Positions 1-7,516 of a DNA stretch of 64,000 nt are shown here, piece after piece. The notes under the pieces were generated by a model. It was given only the letters and a program-made list of their open reading frames with translations, ran no database searches and had not been told where the DNA came from. The DNA is from Vibrio cyclitrophicus (GTDB lineage: Bacteria; Pseudomonadota; Gammaproteobacteria; Enterobacterales; Vibrionaceae), in assembly GCA_023206055.1 (NCBI GenBank), contig CP065367.1:1-64000 (forward strand), in the 5' to 3' direction. The position numbers and the translations under genes were made by a program. Position 1 is the first letter of the stretch. Every line of letters starts with the position of its first letter.

Positions 1-1
1 A

Positions 2-1180
2 AGCAAAAATCATGGACAGAGGGTGGGTTACATCGCGTATCGGTGTGCTCTGAGTGTGGGATGGGAAGAAGAACAAGCGCAACTTGCGTTCTCATTGGGG
101 TTAATTCATGACTGTGGTGTCTCGCAAATTGACGAGCAGCGTAGTTTGGTTTCAGGGTTCATTCCTGACTCGAGTTACCACCATTGTCAAAAGGGCTACC
201 AAATTCTAAAAGAGTGCCCAGTTCTTTCTATATTCGCTAAGCCAGTGCTTTATCATCACACCCCTTGGATTGAGTTAAAGGCCATTTATATCAGCGAGTT
301 AGAAAAAGAGTTAGCTGCCATCGTGATGTTGGCCGATAGGGTCGACTACTTGTATGGCATCACCTCTTCTGATCGTTATGGAAACCTCACGCCGGATGGC
401 AAAGCGAGCATCATTGAACGCTTAACTGAACAAGCGGATGAGATGTTCGAGTCCAACCTTGTGCAACACATGTGTGAACTGGTCGATTTGGATGATTTTT
501 GGTTCTCGATGGAGATCCCTTACATTGAAAATATGAGGGATAACTTCGAGCCTGTGCCTTTCTTCTCTCAACAGATGTCGTTGGATGAAACTGTGGCCTT
601 TGCCGAATTTATTGCCAACGTTGTTGATACCAAGAGCTCGTTTACCTTTAAGCACTCTTTGAAGGTTGGGCAGCTTTCAGAATACCTCGCCAAACAGTTG
701 GGTTATTCATACACCACTCAGCGCAAACTCTACTTGGCTGGATTGGTTCATGATATCGGTAAACTGCAAACCCCTAATGATATTCTGCATAAGCCGGATT
801 TACTCACCGAAGAAGAGTATTGCTGCATTAAACGTCATGCAACAGACACTCGATTTGCATTGCAGGAGTTGTTCAATTCACCTCAGGTTTGTCAATGGGC
901 ATCTAATCATCATGAAAGGTTAGATGGTTCCGGCTATCCAATGGGTAAAACGGCTGAAGAGCTGGATCAACCGAGTCGAATCGTTGCGGTGGTCGATGTG
1001 TTCCAAGCGTTGACTCAGTCTCGCCCTTATCGTGCAGGTATGACGCTAGAACAGACGATGGCTATTCTGACGGACCACGTTGATAACTTTAAGCTGGATA
1101 GAGAAGTGTTTGAGTGTCTTAAAAAACACGCACAATACTGCTTTGAATTATCGACAGATAAAAGAATGTACGCGTTTTAG
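2..1180 (+). CDS. HD-GYP domain phosphodiesterase, 5' end cut by window
   Basis: Likely hydrolyses cyclic di-GMP in the cytoplasm. The frame is open to the window edge, and codons before the first possible start (GTG at 23) read as good HD-domain sequence, so the gene begins outside the window. Counting from that GTG, a first HD-like segment (LIHDCGVS) is near residue 29. The full HD-GYP domain follows at about 190-370, with LVHDIGK near 243 and the HHERLDGSGYP signature near 296-306, then a VVDVFQALTQSRPYR stretch typical of the family. The catalytic HD and GYP motifs are intact in the second domain, and the first may be a degenerate duplicate. A hairpin terminator follows. No sensory domain is visible in the part present. 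Confidence 0.88.
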   Translation, partial: SKNHGQRVGYIAYRCALSVGWEEEQAQLAFSLGLIHDCGVSQIDEQRSLVSGFIPDSSYHHCQKGYQILKECPVLSIFAKPVLYHHTPWIELKAIYISELEKELAAIVMLADRVDYLYGITSSDRYGNLTPDGKASIIERLTEQADEMFESNLVQHMCELVDLDDFWFSMEIPYIENMRDNFEPVPFFSQQMSLDETVAFAEFIANVVDTKSSFTFKHSLKVGQLSEYLAKQLGYSYTTQRKLYLAGLVHDIGKLQTPNDILHKPDLLTEEEYCCIKRHATDTRFALQELFNSPQVCQWASNHHERLDGSGYPMGKTAEELDQPSRIVAVVDVFQALTQSRPYRAGMTLEQTMAILTDHVDNFKLDREVFECLKKHAQYCFELSTDKRMYAF

Positions 1181-1250
1181 TGCCGTTGAATGCTTTCGAG
1201 GTGTGATGCCCTTTATACTAGGAGGAAATGGCTAAACACCAGAAACAGAA

Positions 1251-1278
1251 AAGCGATAGCCTGAGCTATCGCTTTTTT
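1251..1278. terminator. Rho-independent terminator between convergent genes
   Basis: A perfect 10-bp stem (AAGCGATAGC paired with GCTATCGCTT) with a CTGA loop runs into a T tract. It lies after the HD-GYP gene and before the 3' end of the facing EIIA remnant, so it can serve both strands. Confidence 0.85.
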
Positions 1279-1322
1279 AATGGTGGTCTTATCAGATCAA
1301 TATCAGGATCGTTAGAGCGAGA

Positions 1323-1598
1323 TTAGTAGCGTTTTAAGATCTCTATGATCGCTTGCTCAGTTTCCGCTGCGATAATGGCATCAATGTCATCATCATTTTG
1401 GAACAACTCTGATAACGCCATAATCGTATGGATGTGGCTATCTGAGTCCATCGCCGCCAGAGTAATCGAAAGGTAAACGTCACCGTTGTCTTCCGACTCT
1501 AAATCAACACCCTTCTTGAATACCGTTACTTGCAGTGATGCTTCGTTCACACCATCTTAAGGACGAGCATGAGGCATAGCACAGAGAACTGCTAATAA
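1323..1598 (-). pseudogene. PTS sugar-specific EIIA (type 2), decayed
   Basis: The last 75 codons (from a GTG at 1550) match the C-terminal half of mannitol/fructose/ascorbate-type EIIA domains, with ...SLQVTVFKKGVDL and HIHTIMALSELF. Directly upstream in the same frame the DNA reads LCAMPHARP, then a TAA stop at 1557-1559, then DGV. LCAMPHARP is the active-site motif containing the phosphorylated histidine. In relatives the stop position is usually Glu (PED), so one GAA-to-TAA change would explain it. A TGA stop lies 14 codons further up (1599-1601) and no good N-terminal half is visible. A GTG-started product would lack the active histidine. No EIIB or EIIC gene lies nearby. Confidence 0.7.
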
Positions 1599-1848
1599 TC
1601 ACACAGAATTAACCGAGAGGTTACTCAGTGCTCTACATAGCTTGAACATAATCTGTTTATTTCATAACGTTCCGTTACAAATCCCTGTTATTGAAAGGTT
1701 ATTGGGTGATGACTCAATAAATTTAACCCGATGTGTGAGCAAATTTATATAAATGATAAATATATGAAATATTGATATGCTGAATGTTTACTCGTTAAGA
1801 CAATTTTTGTTAGAACAGCTATTCAAAACAATAAGATAGGTAAATCTA

Positions 1849-2469
1849 ATGAAAAAAATCGTCAGTTTGCTGCTTGCTGCAGTATCGCTAGGGCTTTCCG
1901 GTTGTGCAACGGTATTAACCGCAGAGCAAAGTGCACCTCAACTCAATGAAGTTCCGCAAGAAAAAGCGCTGACCATCGCTGTGATTGATAAGCGACCATA
2001 CGTTCTCGATCACGATAAAGAGCCAAAGTTCGAGGGTATTATTCGCAGCTCATTAGGTATTCCTTATACCTACAACACGGCGACACAGCAGCCAATGTCT
2101 CAGTTTTTAACGGATAGATTAGTAGCAGGCTTGAAAAAACAGCAAGTAGCGGTTGAGTCGGTTGAGACAACACCTGAAGAGGATATCACTAAGGTTGCCG
2201 AACAGATGAAAGCATTCGATAACAAATCGATGATGTTCGTTTTGAATGAATGGAAGTATGACTTCCACGCATTTACGGACAACTCTTGGTATAACGTTAA
2301 CGTGATTATTTATGATGAGGCTGGCAAGAAGCTACTCAGTAAAAACTTCCAAGGGGAGAATGATGTGCCTGATGGCGGTGCAATCATCAATGAGATGCAA
2401 CTGATCTACAAACAGCGCTTTGAAGAGATATTCCGAGATGCCGAAGTGAAAAGTGCACTACTTAACTAG
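1849..2469 (+). CDS. Uncharacterised lipoprotein
   Basis: The N-terminus MKKIVSLLLAAVSLGLSGC is a lipoprotein signal peptide with an LSGC lipobox, so the mature protein starts at Cys19 and is probably anchored to an envelope membrane. The remaining ~185 residues contain no enzyme motif that I recognise. The layout (short conserved core, aromatic strands such as WKYDFHAF) is reminiscent of small periplasmic lipoproteins like YajG, but this is a weak resemblance. The gene stands alone, has its own terminator, and is preceded by AT-rich promoter-like DNA. Confidence 0.75.
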   Translation: MKKIVSLLLAAVSLGLSGCATVLTAEQSAPQLNEVPQEKALTIAVIDKRPYVLDHDKEPKFEGIIRSSLGIPYTYNTATQQPMSQFLTDRLVAGLKKQQVAVESVETTPEEDITKVAEQMKAFDNKSMMFVLNEWKYDFHAFTDNSWYNVNVIIYDEAGKKLLSKNFQGENDVPDGGAIINEMQLIYKQRFEEIFRDAEVKSALLN

Positions 2470-2495
2470 TCATTTCTAATTTCTAACATATTTTG

Positions 2496-2523
2496 AAAAA
2501 GCCACTTTATGTGGCTTTTTGTT
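2496..2523 (+). terminator. Rho-independent terminator after lipoprotein gene
   Basis: Stem AAAAAGCCAC / GTGGCTTTTT with a five-base loop, starting about 27 bases after the stop codon. Confidence 0.85.
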
Positions 2524-2607
2524 TTAATCGTGTTTTTCTTTCTTTTATTTATTGCTGATAAAGTGGATTATCACGGTAAATAGTTCGATTTTGTGTGTTT
2601 TATGACC

Positions 2608-2623
2608 GCGCGATCGTTTGCGT
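2608..2623 (+). promoter_or_regulatory. PurR-like operator upstream of nupC
   Basis: GCGCGATCGTTTGCGT matches the PurR box consensus ACGCAAACGTTTGCGT at about 13 of 16 positions. It lies ~290 bases before nupC. A similar box precedes codB. Binding is inferred. Confidence 0.4.
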
Positions 2624-2630
2624 TAAAAAA

Positions 2631-2646
2631 TGTGATGAAAGTCTCA
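2631..2646 (+). promoter_or_regulatory. CRP-like site upstream of nupC
   Basis: TGTGATGAAAGTCTCA fits TGTGA-N6-TCACA with one mismatch. It sits just after the PurR-like box and before a TATACT -10-like hexamer at about 2657. CRP control of nucleoside transporters is known in enteric bacteria; here it is inferred. Confidence 0.4.
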
Positions 2647-2775
2647 TTTAACTGTTTATACTTCTCTTCCGGTTTTAAGCCGGTGCTTAGCCAATACAAG
2701 CCGTCACATGGATATGTGAATGACCCCACGGACCGGACCAGCTACGTTCCACTGCTTGTATAAGGTGATTTTTAC

Positions 2776-2895
2776 ATGAACAACTCGTTGTTACAGTCGC
2801 TAACTCTGTTAGCTCCTTCATCGCGTAGCGTTTTGCTTGCGGTTCTTTGTCCTGTTCCTTTGATGTCATTTGCTTGGCTCATGTTCACTCTATAA
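2776..2895 (+). CDS. Possible 39-residue hydrophobic leader or small protein
   Basis: An ATG with a good Shine-Dalgarno (AAGGTG, eight bases upstream) opens a 39-codon frame ending 18 bases before nupC. The product is Leu/Ser-rich, starts MNNSLLQSLTLLAPSSRSVL and ends in a hydrophobic tail. It could be a leader peptide coupled to nupC translation or a small membrane protein. I recognise no homolog, and chance is possible at this length. Confidence 0.3.
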   Translation: MNNSLLQSLTLLAPSSRSVLLAVLCPVPLMSFAWLMFTL

Positions 2896-2913
2896 GGATT
2901 ACTAGGACACATT

Positions 2914-4122
2914 ATGAATATTCTATTTGGTTTTGTCGGTGTTATTGCACTGATTGCTTGCGCGTACCTGCTATCTGAAAGTCGTTCTTCGATTAACTGG
3001 AAAACGGTCTCTCGTGCTCTATTACTTCAGATTGGCTTTGCTGCTCTAGTATTGTATTTCCCATGGGGACAGTTGGCGTTAACAAGCCTAAGTAATGGCG
3101 TTTCTAGCCTACTTGGTTTTGCAGACGCTGGTATTGCTTTCCTTTTCGGTGATCTTGCTACTGAAGGCTTCATTTTCGCAGTTCGCGTACTTCCAATCAT
3201 TATCTTCTTCAGTGCTTTGATCTCTGCGCTTTATTACTTAGGTATCATGCAGAAAGTGATTCAAATCTTGGGCGGAGCGGTGCAAAAACTGCTGGGTACA
3301 AGTAAAGCTGAATCTCTTGTTGCGACAGGTAATATCTTCCTTTCTCAGGGTGAGTCTCCTCTTCTTATTCGTCCTTTCTTAAAGTCTATGACTCGCTCTG
3401 AACTGTTTGCTGTAATGGCAGGTGGTATGGCGTCGGTAGCCGGTAGTGTGCTTGGTGGCTATGCTGGTTTAGGTGTTGAACTTAAATATCTTATTGCCGC
3501 AAGCTTCATGGCAGCTCCAGGTAGCCTGTTAATGGCGAAGATCATCGTTCCTGAGCGCAGCACACCAAGTGACTACGACCATATCGAACTAGATAAAGCA
3601 GACCAAAGCAACGTGATTGATGCATTGGCGAGCGGAGCGATGAACGGCATGAAAGTCGCAGTGGCGGTCGGGACTATGTTGATTGCCTTCGTGAGTGTGA
3701 TTGCGATGGTGAACACAGGCCTAGAAAGCCTAGGTGAGACGTTTGGTTTTGCGGGTATTACCCTGCAAGCTATCTTCGGTTACCTATTCTCACCTCTAGC
3801 ATGGTTAATCGGTATCCCGAGTGATGAAGTATTGATGGCGGGTTCTTACATCGGTCAGAAGATCGTAATGAATGAGTTTGTTGCTTTCATCGACTTCGTA
3901 GAGAACAAAGCGCTGCTATCTGAACACAGCCAAGTGATTGTGACATTTGCTCTATGTGGCTTTGCTAACATTGGCTCTATTGCGATTCAACTGGGTTCTA
4001 TCGGTGTGATGGCGCCAGAGCGCCGCGCTGAAGTTGCTAACCTAGGTTTAAAAGCGGTAGCTGCTGGTACGCTAGCAAACCTAATGAGTGCATGTTTAGC
4101 GGGTATCTTCATCCTGCTTTAA
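2914..4122 (+). CDS. nupC: NupC-family concentrative nucleoside transporter
   Basis: Inner-membrane nucleoside/cation symporter of the CNT family, importing nucleosides for salvage or as carbon source. The 402-residue length is usual for bacterial CNTs. The protein is almost wholly hydrophobic, with about nine to ten membrane segments. Conserved CNT stretches include the GQGESPLL-type segment seen here as SQGESPLLIRPF and the ALCGFANIGSIAIQLG segment near residue 350. The start follows a GGATTACTAGGACA stretch. The upstream 440 bases hold a PurR-like box, a CRP-like site and a possible leader ORF. A strong terminator follows. Exact substrate range cannot be read from the sequence. Confidence 0.9.
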   Translation: MNILFGFVGVIALIACAYLLSESRSSINWKTVSRALLLQIGFAALVLYFPWGQLALTSLSNGVSSLLGFADAGIAFLFGDLATEGFIFAVRVLPIIIFFSALISALYYLGIMQKVIQILGGAVQKLLGTSKAESLVATGNIFLSQGESPLLIRPFLKSMTRSELFAVMAGGMASVAGSVLGGYAGLGVELKYLIAASFMAAPGSLLMAKIIVPERSTPSDYDHIELDKADQSNVIDALASGAMNGMKVAVAVGTMLIAFVSVIAMVNTGLESLGETFGFAGITLQAIFGYLFSPLAWLIGIPSDEVLMAGSYIGQKIVMNEFVAFIDFVENKALLSEHSQVIVTFALCGFANIGSIAIQLGSIGVMAPERRAEVANLGLKAVAAGTLANLMSACLAGIFILL

Positions 4123-4158
4123 TCTAGATTTAGCAAAAACAGCTAGATTCAGTAAAAG

Positions 4159-4206
4159 CGGGCACCTTACTTACGGAGTTTACGTAAGAAGGGTGTCCGT
4201 TTTTTT
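4159..4206 (+). terminator. Terminator after nupC
   Basis: A long hairpin with outer arms CGGGCACC / GGTGTCCG and inner arms CTTACG / CGTAAG is followed by seven Ts. Confidence 0.8.
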
Positions 4207-4333
4207 ATGCCTGCTCGTTAAGGTAATTCGGACTTAACCACTTCTCTCATTACTTCTATATCGTTTCACGCTCACTCGGAAGAGTAATAGAGCAAGTCTG
4301 TTTTATCCTATATACTTGAATATCATTAGGTTG

Positions 4334-4410
4334 CGATTAATAGCATTCGGCTTCGATTAAGAAAATCCGGTTTCTATTAAGAACATTCGGTTTCGACTAA
4401 GAATAACGGC
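4334..4410 (+). repeat. Four degenerate 20-bp tandem repeats
   Basis: Units begin at 4334, 4354, 4374 and 4394, exactly 20 bases apart, each close to CGATTAAGAACATTCGGTTT; the last is incomplete. They lie just before a small membrane protein gene. The period of nearly two helical turns would suit repeated protein binding, but simple slippage is also possible. Confidence 0.7.
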
Positions 4411-4440
4411 AACCAAGTCCAATTAATCAAAGGTCTTCCC

Positions 4441-4710
4441 ATGAACATGCGCGTTCTCATTGGTCTTATCACCGCTTTTATCGGCTTGTTTGCGATGGTT
4501 TATCTTATTGCTGGTGGTACTCAGTTTCCTATCTCTCAGTGGCCACAAGAAGCTTATCTCGGTTTGGTATTTAGCGTCGTGTGGGGCACTGGCGTAGCAG
4601 CATCGGTAGCGTACTTCTTCTCTGCATTGGTGTTTGTGACTATTGCAGTGGTTTGTTACGCGATCGGTTATAAAATTGGTGGACTTTTCTCAAGCAAGTC
4701 AGAAGCGTAA
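4441..4710 (+). CDS. Small membrane protein, unknown function
   Basis: 89 residues with three predicted membrane segments (about residues 4-25, 40-58 and 59-80) and a short charged cytoplasmic tail (FSSKSEA). I do not recognise the family. It precedes the efflux operon by 114 bases in the same direction, but a putative regulator-binding repeat lies between them, so it is probably separately transcribed. Confidence 0.6.
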   Translation: MNMRVLIGLITAFIGLFAMVYLIAGGTQFPISQWPQEAYLGLVFSVVWGTGVAASVAYFFSALVFVTIAVVCYAIGYKIGGLFSSKSEA

Positions 4711-4752
4711 TTCAAAACCTTAAACGTAAGCTTTTTGTATTTTCTTTTAAGG

Positions 4753-4781
4753 TTAACGTTCGCTTTAACCCTCTCTTAACC
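4753..4781 (+). promoter_or_regulatory. TTAAC direct repeats before efflux operon
   Basis: TTAACG at 4753, TTAACC at 4765 and TTAACC at 4776 are spaced 12 and 11 bases apart. Direct repeats at one-turn spacing are the usual target of OmpR-family regulators, and an OmpR-type regulator is encoded at the end of this cluster. Inference only. Confidence 0.35.
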
Positions 4782-4794
4782 CCCTGGTCGTTAT

Positions 4795-4821
4795 CTTGTC
4801 TCCATTCTTACAGGAGACAAG
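4795..4821 (+). promoter_or_regulatory. Hairpin covering the ribosome-binding site of the outer-membrane factor gene
   Basis: A perfect 9-bp inverted repeat (CTTGTCTCC / GGAGACAAG, nine-base loop) ends three bases before the ATG at 4825. The downstream arm contains the AGGAGA Shine-Dalgarno. In RNA this would bury the ribosome-binding site. Confidence 0.5.
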
Positions 4822-4824
4822 AAG

Positions 4825-6258
4825 ATGAAATTGAATCTTCCTTTAAAACATTCCGTTATCGCGCTAGCTCTAATTGGTTTGATGGGTTGTACTTCGACCA
4901 GTCAAGCTGATTACGTATCGCTAGCCGAACAAAGTACCAATCAGACACAACAAAGCTTACTTGCAGAGCTGATTCAGCAGGCTTCTAGTGAGCAAGCGTC
5001 TACTCAACAAGATCGAGACGCTGAGAACCTACAACTTACCGATTTAGTGAATGCGCCGGAGCTCGATCTTTATATTGAGCGTGCACTCCAGAACAGTCCA
5101 AGCCTCCAACAAAGTATTACAGCACTCAAAATAGCTTATGCGCAGCAAGGTGTAACTTCAGGTGATCGCTTACCAACCGTCGATGCGAGTTTTTCTGGTC
5201 AAGCTGACGAAGGCACTAACGGTTCAAGCACCACAGAAACCTATACCACAGAGGTGACTGTTGGTTGGGAGATTGACCTATGGCAGAAGCTTGCAGACAC
5301 AAACAACGCCGCTTTGAAAGACATTGCGACGTCTCAGGCTAACCTTCAGGGCGCTCAAGATCTTTTGGTCGCGAGTGTGATGAGAGGTTGGCTTGATATC
5401 AGTTTGAAGCAGCAGTTGGTTGATATTGAAACGCAGCGCTTAGTGATTCTAGAAAATAACGAAGAGCTAGTTTTAGAACGTTACCGCGCTGGGCTAGGTA
5501 GCCTTGAAGATCTAGATAATGCAAAAACGAGCAGTGCATCGACTCAGGCAACTTTAGCTGACTACCGCGAGCAGCTTGCACAAAGCCGACGTGAATTGGT
5601 CCTATTAACTGGGCGGTGGAGTGGTGAATCTGATGAGTTATCACTTGCGGAACTTGGTTCATTCCCAACCATCATTAATCCGCTAGACAACATGCCGACA
5701 CAAGATCTAGCAGGTCGTCCCGACCTTCAAGCGGCTTTCTTTAATATCGAAGCGGAAACTCTGCGCGCTGATGCTGCGTACAAAGCAATGCTGCCGTCTA
5801 TCAGCCTATCTGCAAGCCTAACTGATATGGCTGAATCTCCGAGCGAAGCACTGCTTACTGGGCCTTTGTGGAGTGCGCTTGGCCAAGTGTCTGCACCGCT
5901 GTTTCAAGGTGGCCAGCTTAAAGCACAGGCAGAAATTGCTGACCTAACCACAGAAACCAGTTACTGGGCTTACCAAGAGACACTGCTCAATGCGGTGAAT
6001 GAAGTGGAAAACGCAATGGGGCAAGAATCCTCACTGACACTTCAACAGCAACACTTAGCAAACGCTTTGGTGAGCGCGCAACGTAGCTTTACCAGTTATG
6101 AAGAGAAATACCGTCAGGGTTTGGTCGACATTTTTGATCTACTTTCTGTTCAGCAACAAACCTATGACCTTGAAGCGCAGCTAACACAAACCATTTATAA
6201 CCGTCTCGTAAACCGAATTGATTTAGGCCTAGCTCTGGGCTTGGGAGTATCTCCATGA
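4825..6258 (+). CDS. TolC/NodT-family outer-membrane efflux lipoprotein
   Basis: Outer-membrane channel of a tripartite RND pump. The signal peptide ends in an LMGC lipobox at about residue 22, as in OprM/NodT factors. The body carries two outer-membrane efflux protein repeats (about 80-265 and 290-475), rich in Gln, Ala and Leu heptads that form the periplasmic helical barrel. The 477-residue length is normal for the family. The stop overlaps the next start by four bases (ATGA), so translation is coupled to the adaptor gene. The substrate is unknown. Confidence 0.88.
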   Translation: MKLNLPLKHSVIALALIGLMGCTSTSQADYVSLAEQSTNQTQQSLLAELIQQASSEQASTQQDRDAENLQLTDLVNAPELDLYIERALQNSPSLQQSITALKIAYAQQGVTSGDRLPTVDASFSGQADEGTNGSSTTETYTTEVTVGWEIDLWQKLADTNNAALKDIATSQANLQGAQDLLVASVMRGWLDISLKQQLVDIETQRLVILENNEELVLERYRAGLGSLEDLDNAKTSSASTQATLADYREQLAQSRRELVLLTGRWSGESDELSLAELGSFPTIINPLDNMPTQDLAGRPDLQAAFFNIEAETLRADAAYKAMLPSISLSASLTDMAESPSEALLTGPLWSALGQVSAPLFQGGQLKAQAEIADLTTETSYWAYQETLLNAVNEVENAMGQESSLTLQQQHLANALVSAQRSFTSYEEKYRQGLVDIFDLLSVQQQTYDLEAQLTQTIYNRLVNRIDLGLALGLGVSP

Positions 6259-7514
6259 AACTGAATACCATCACAATTGCCATCACTCTAGTGGCTGGCT
6301 CAAGCATCTTTGCAGCCCTTGCTTACAACGGTTCTCAAGTTGCTCCTGCACCTCAGAAGGCGAATGAACTCACGGTTTCCGAGCCTCAAGCTATGTCTGT
6401 TGATACTCAGTCTATTGGGGCAAAGTCTGTTGAAATGACGCCTGTTGAAACGACGACCTTGGTTGCATCACAACAGCAACAAGTGTCTGTTGTACTCGCC
6501 ACTCTCGGTGACTACCAAGCAGAAGTGGTGGGTTACGGAGAAGCGAAGTCGCGTTACGAATTGATGTTTTCGACGGAAGTTAATGGTCGAGTAGAAACAA
6601 TAAGCTCACAGTTTGAAACAGGGCAGGTGATAAGCCAAGGTGAAGTCATCGCCAATATTGATTCGACTAGCTACCAACAAGCAGTAACTCAAGCAAAAGC
6701 GAATGTTGCTCAGGCTCAACTTGATTTACTGGAAGAGCAGAGGCAAGGCGAACAAGCTAAGTCTGAATGGCAACGCTCTGGTTTGTCTGGCGAGCCGGAT
6801 TCACCTTTAGTATTACGCGAACCACAACTGGCGCAAGTAACAGCAGCCCTAGAGAACGCCAAGCTTGAACTGGTGAAAGCTGAGCAAGACCTCGAAAAAA
6901 CAACTCTGGTTGCCCCTTTCGATTCGTTGGTCGTGAGCCGTGATGTTCAACCGGGAAGCTACGCACAAACGGGCGCACAGATCGCTACGTTATACAGCAT
7001 TGATGAGGTTGAAGTCTCAGTGCCTCTTTCTGAAAGCCAATGGTTGAGCCTGCCAAGCAGCGATAACTCGCAATTGAAAGAGCAGCCGTGGCCAGTGACT
7101 CTTTCGAGTTCTGACGGTCAATTCCAATGGCAAGGCTATGTCGAGCGAGTGGAGCAACACTTACAGCAAGACACGCGTCAACGTTCATTGATAGTGAAAG
7201 TCGACAACCCTTTGGGTCAAGAGAAAGATCTTTATCCAGGCACGTTCGTAAAAGCGACGATCTCGGGCAAGCAATTAACTCAACTGTGGGAGCTTCCTGC
7301 TTCAGCATTGTCGCAGCAGGGTGACCTGTGGTTCGTAAACAGCAATGGCTTGCTTTCGAAATCAAACGCGGATGTTGAATTTGAAAAGGGCGGTTTGATT
7401 TACATCGATCCTACTAACCTGGGCGTGGAAATTGGCGACAGTGTGCAAGTGGTTAAGCGTCCGTTAAGCAGCTTTAAAGCGGGTATGTCTGTGTTTGCTA
7501 AGGCGGAGGGTTAA
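6255..7514 (+). CDS. RND efflux periplasmic adaptor (membrane fusion protein)
   Basis: Links the inner-membrane pump to the outer-membrane channel. A single N-terminal membrane anchor or signal (residues 1-20) is followed by a ~60-residue linker, a lipoyl-like half (GYGEAKSRYELMFSTEVNGRV near 97-117), a coiled-coil hairpin rich in Ala/Gln/Glu (about 138-215), the second lipoyl half (VAPFDSLVVSRDVQPGSYAQ starts near 218), and a beta-barrel domain. The order and the 419-residue length fit HlyD/AcrA-type RND adaptors. It overlaps the preceding gene by four bases and stops two bases before the pump gene. Confidence 0.9.
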   Translation: MKLNTITIAITLVAGSSIFAALAYNGSQVAPAPQKANELTVSEPQAMSVDTQSIGAKSVEMTPVETTTLVASQQQQVSVVLATLGDYQAEVVGYGEAKSRYELMFSTEVNGRVETISSQFETGQVISQGEVIANIDSTSYQQAVTQAKANVAQAQLDLLEEQRQGEQAKSEWQRSGLSGEPDSPLVLREPQLAQVTAALENAKLELVKAEQDLEKTTLVAPFDSLVVSRDVQPGSYAQTGAQIATLYSIDEVEVSVPLSESQWLSLPSSDNSQLKEQPWPVTLSSSDGQFQWQGYVERVEQHLQQDTRQRSLIVKVDNPLGQEKDLYPGTFVKATISGKQLTQLWELPASALSQQGDLWFVNSNGLLSKSNADVEFEKGGLIYIDPTNLGVEIGDSVQVVKRPLSSFKAGMSVFAKAEG

Positions 7515-7516
7515 AC

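Noticed and set aside
2687..2869. 60-codon minus-strand frame before nupC
   Set aside because: No Shine-Dalgarno, no recognisable family, and it is antisense to the better-supported leader ORF.
6985..7365. 126-codon minus-strand frame inside the efflux adaptor gene
   Set aside because: A shadow of a strongly supported gene on the plus strand.
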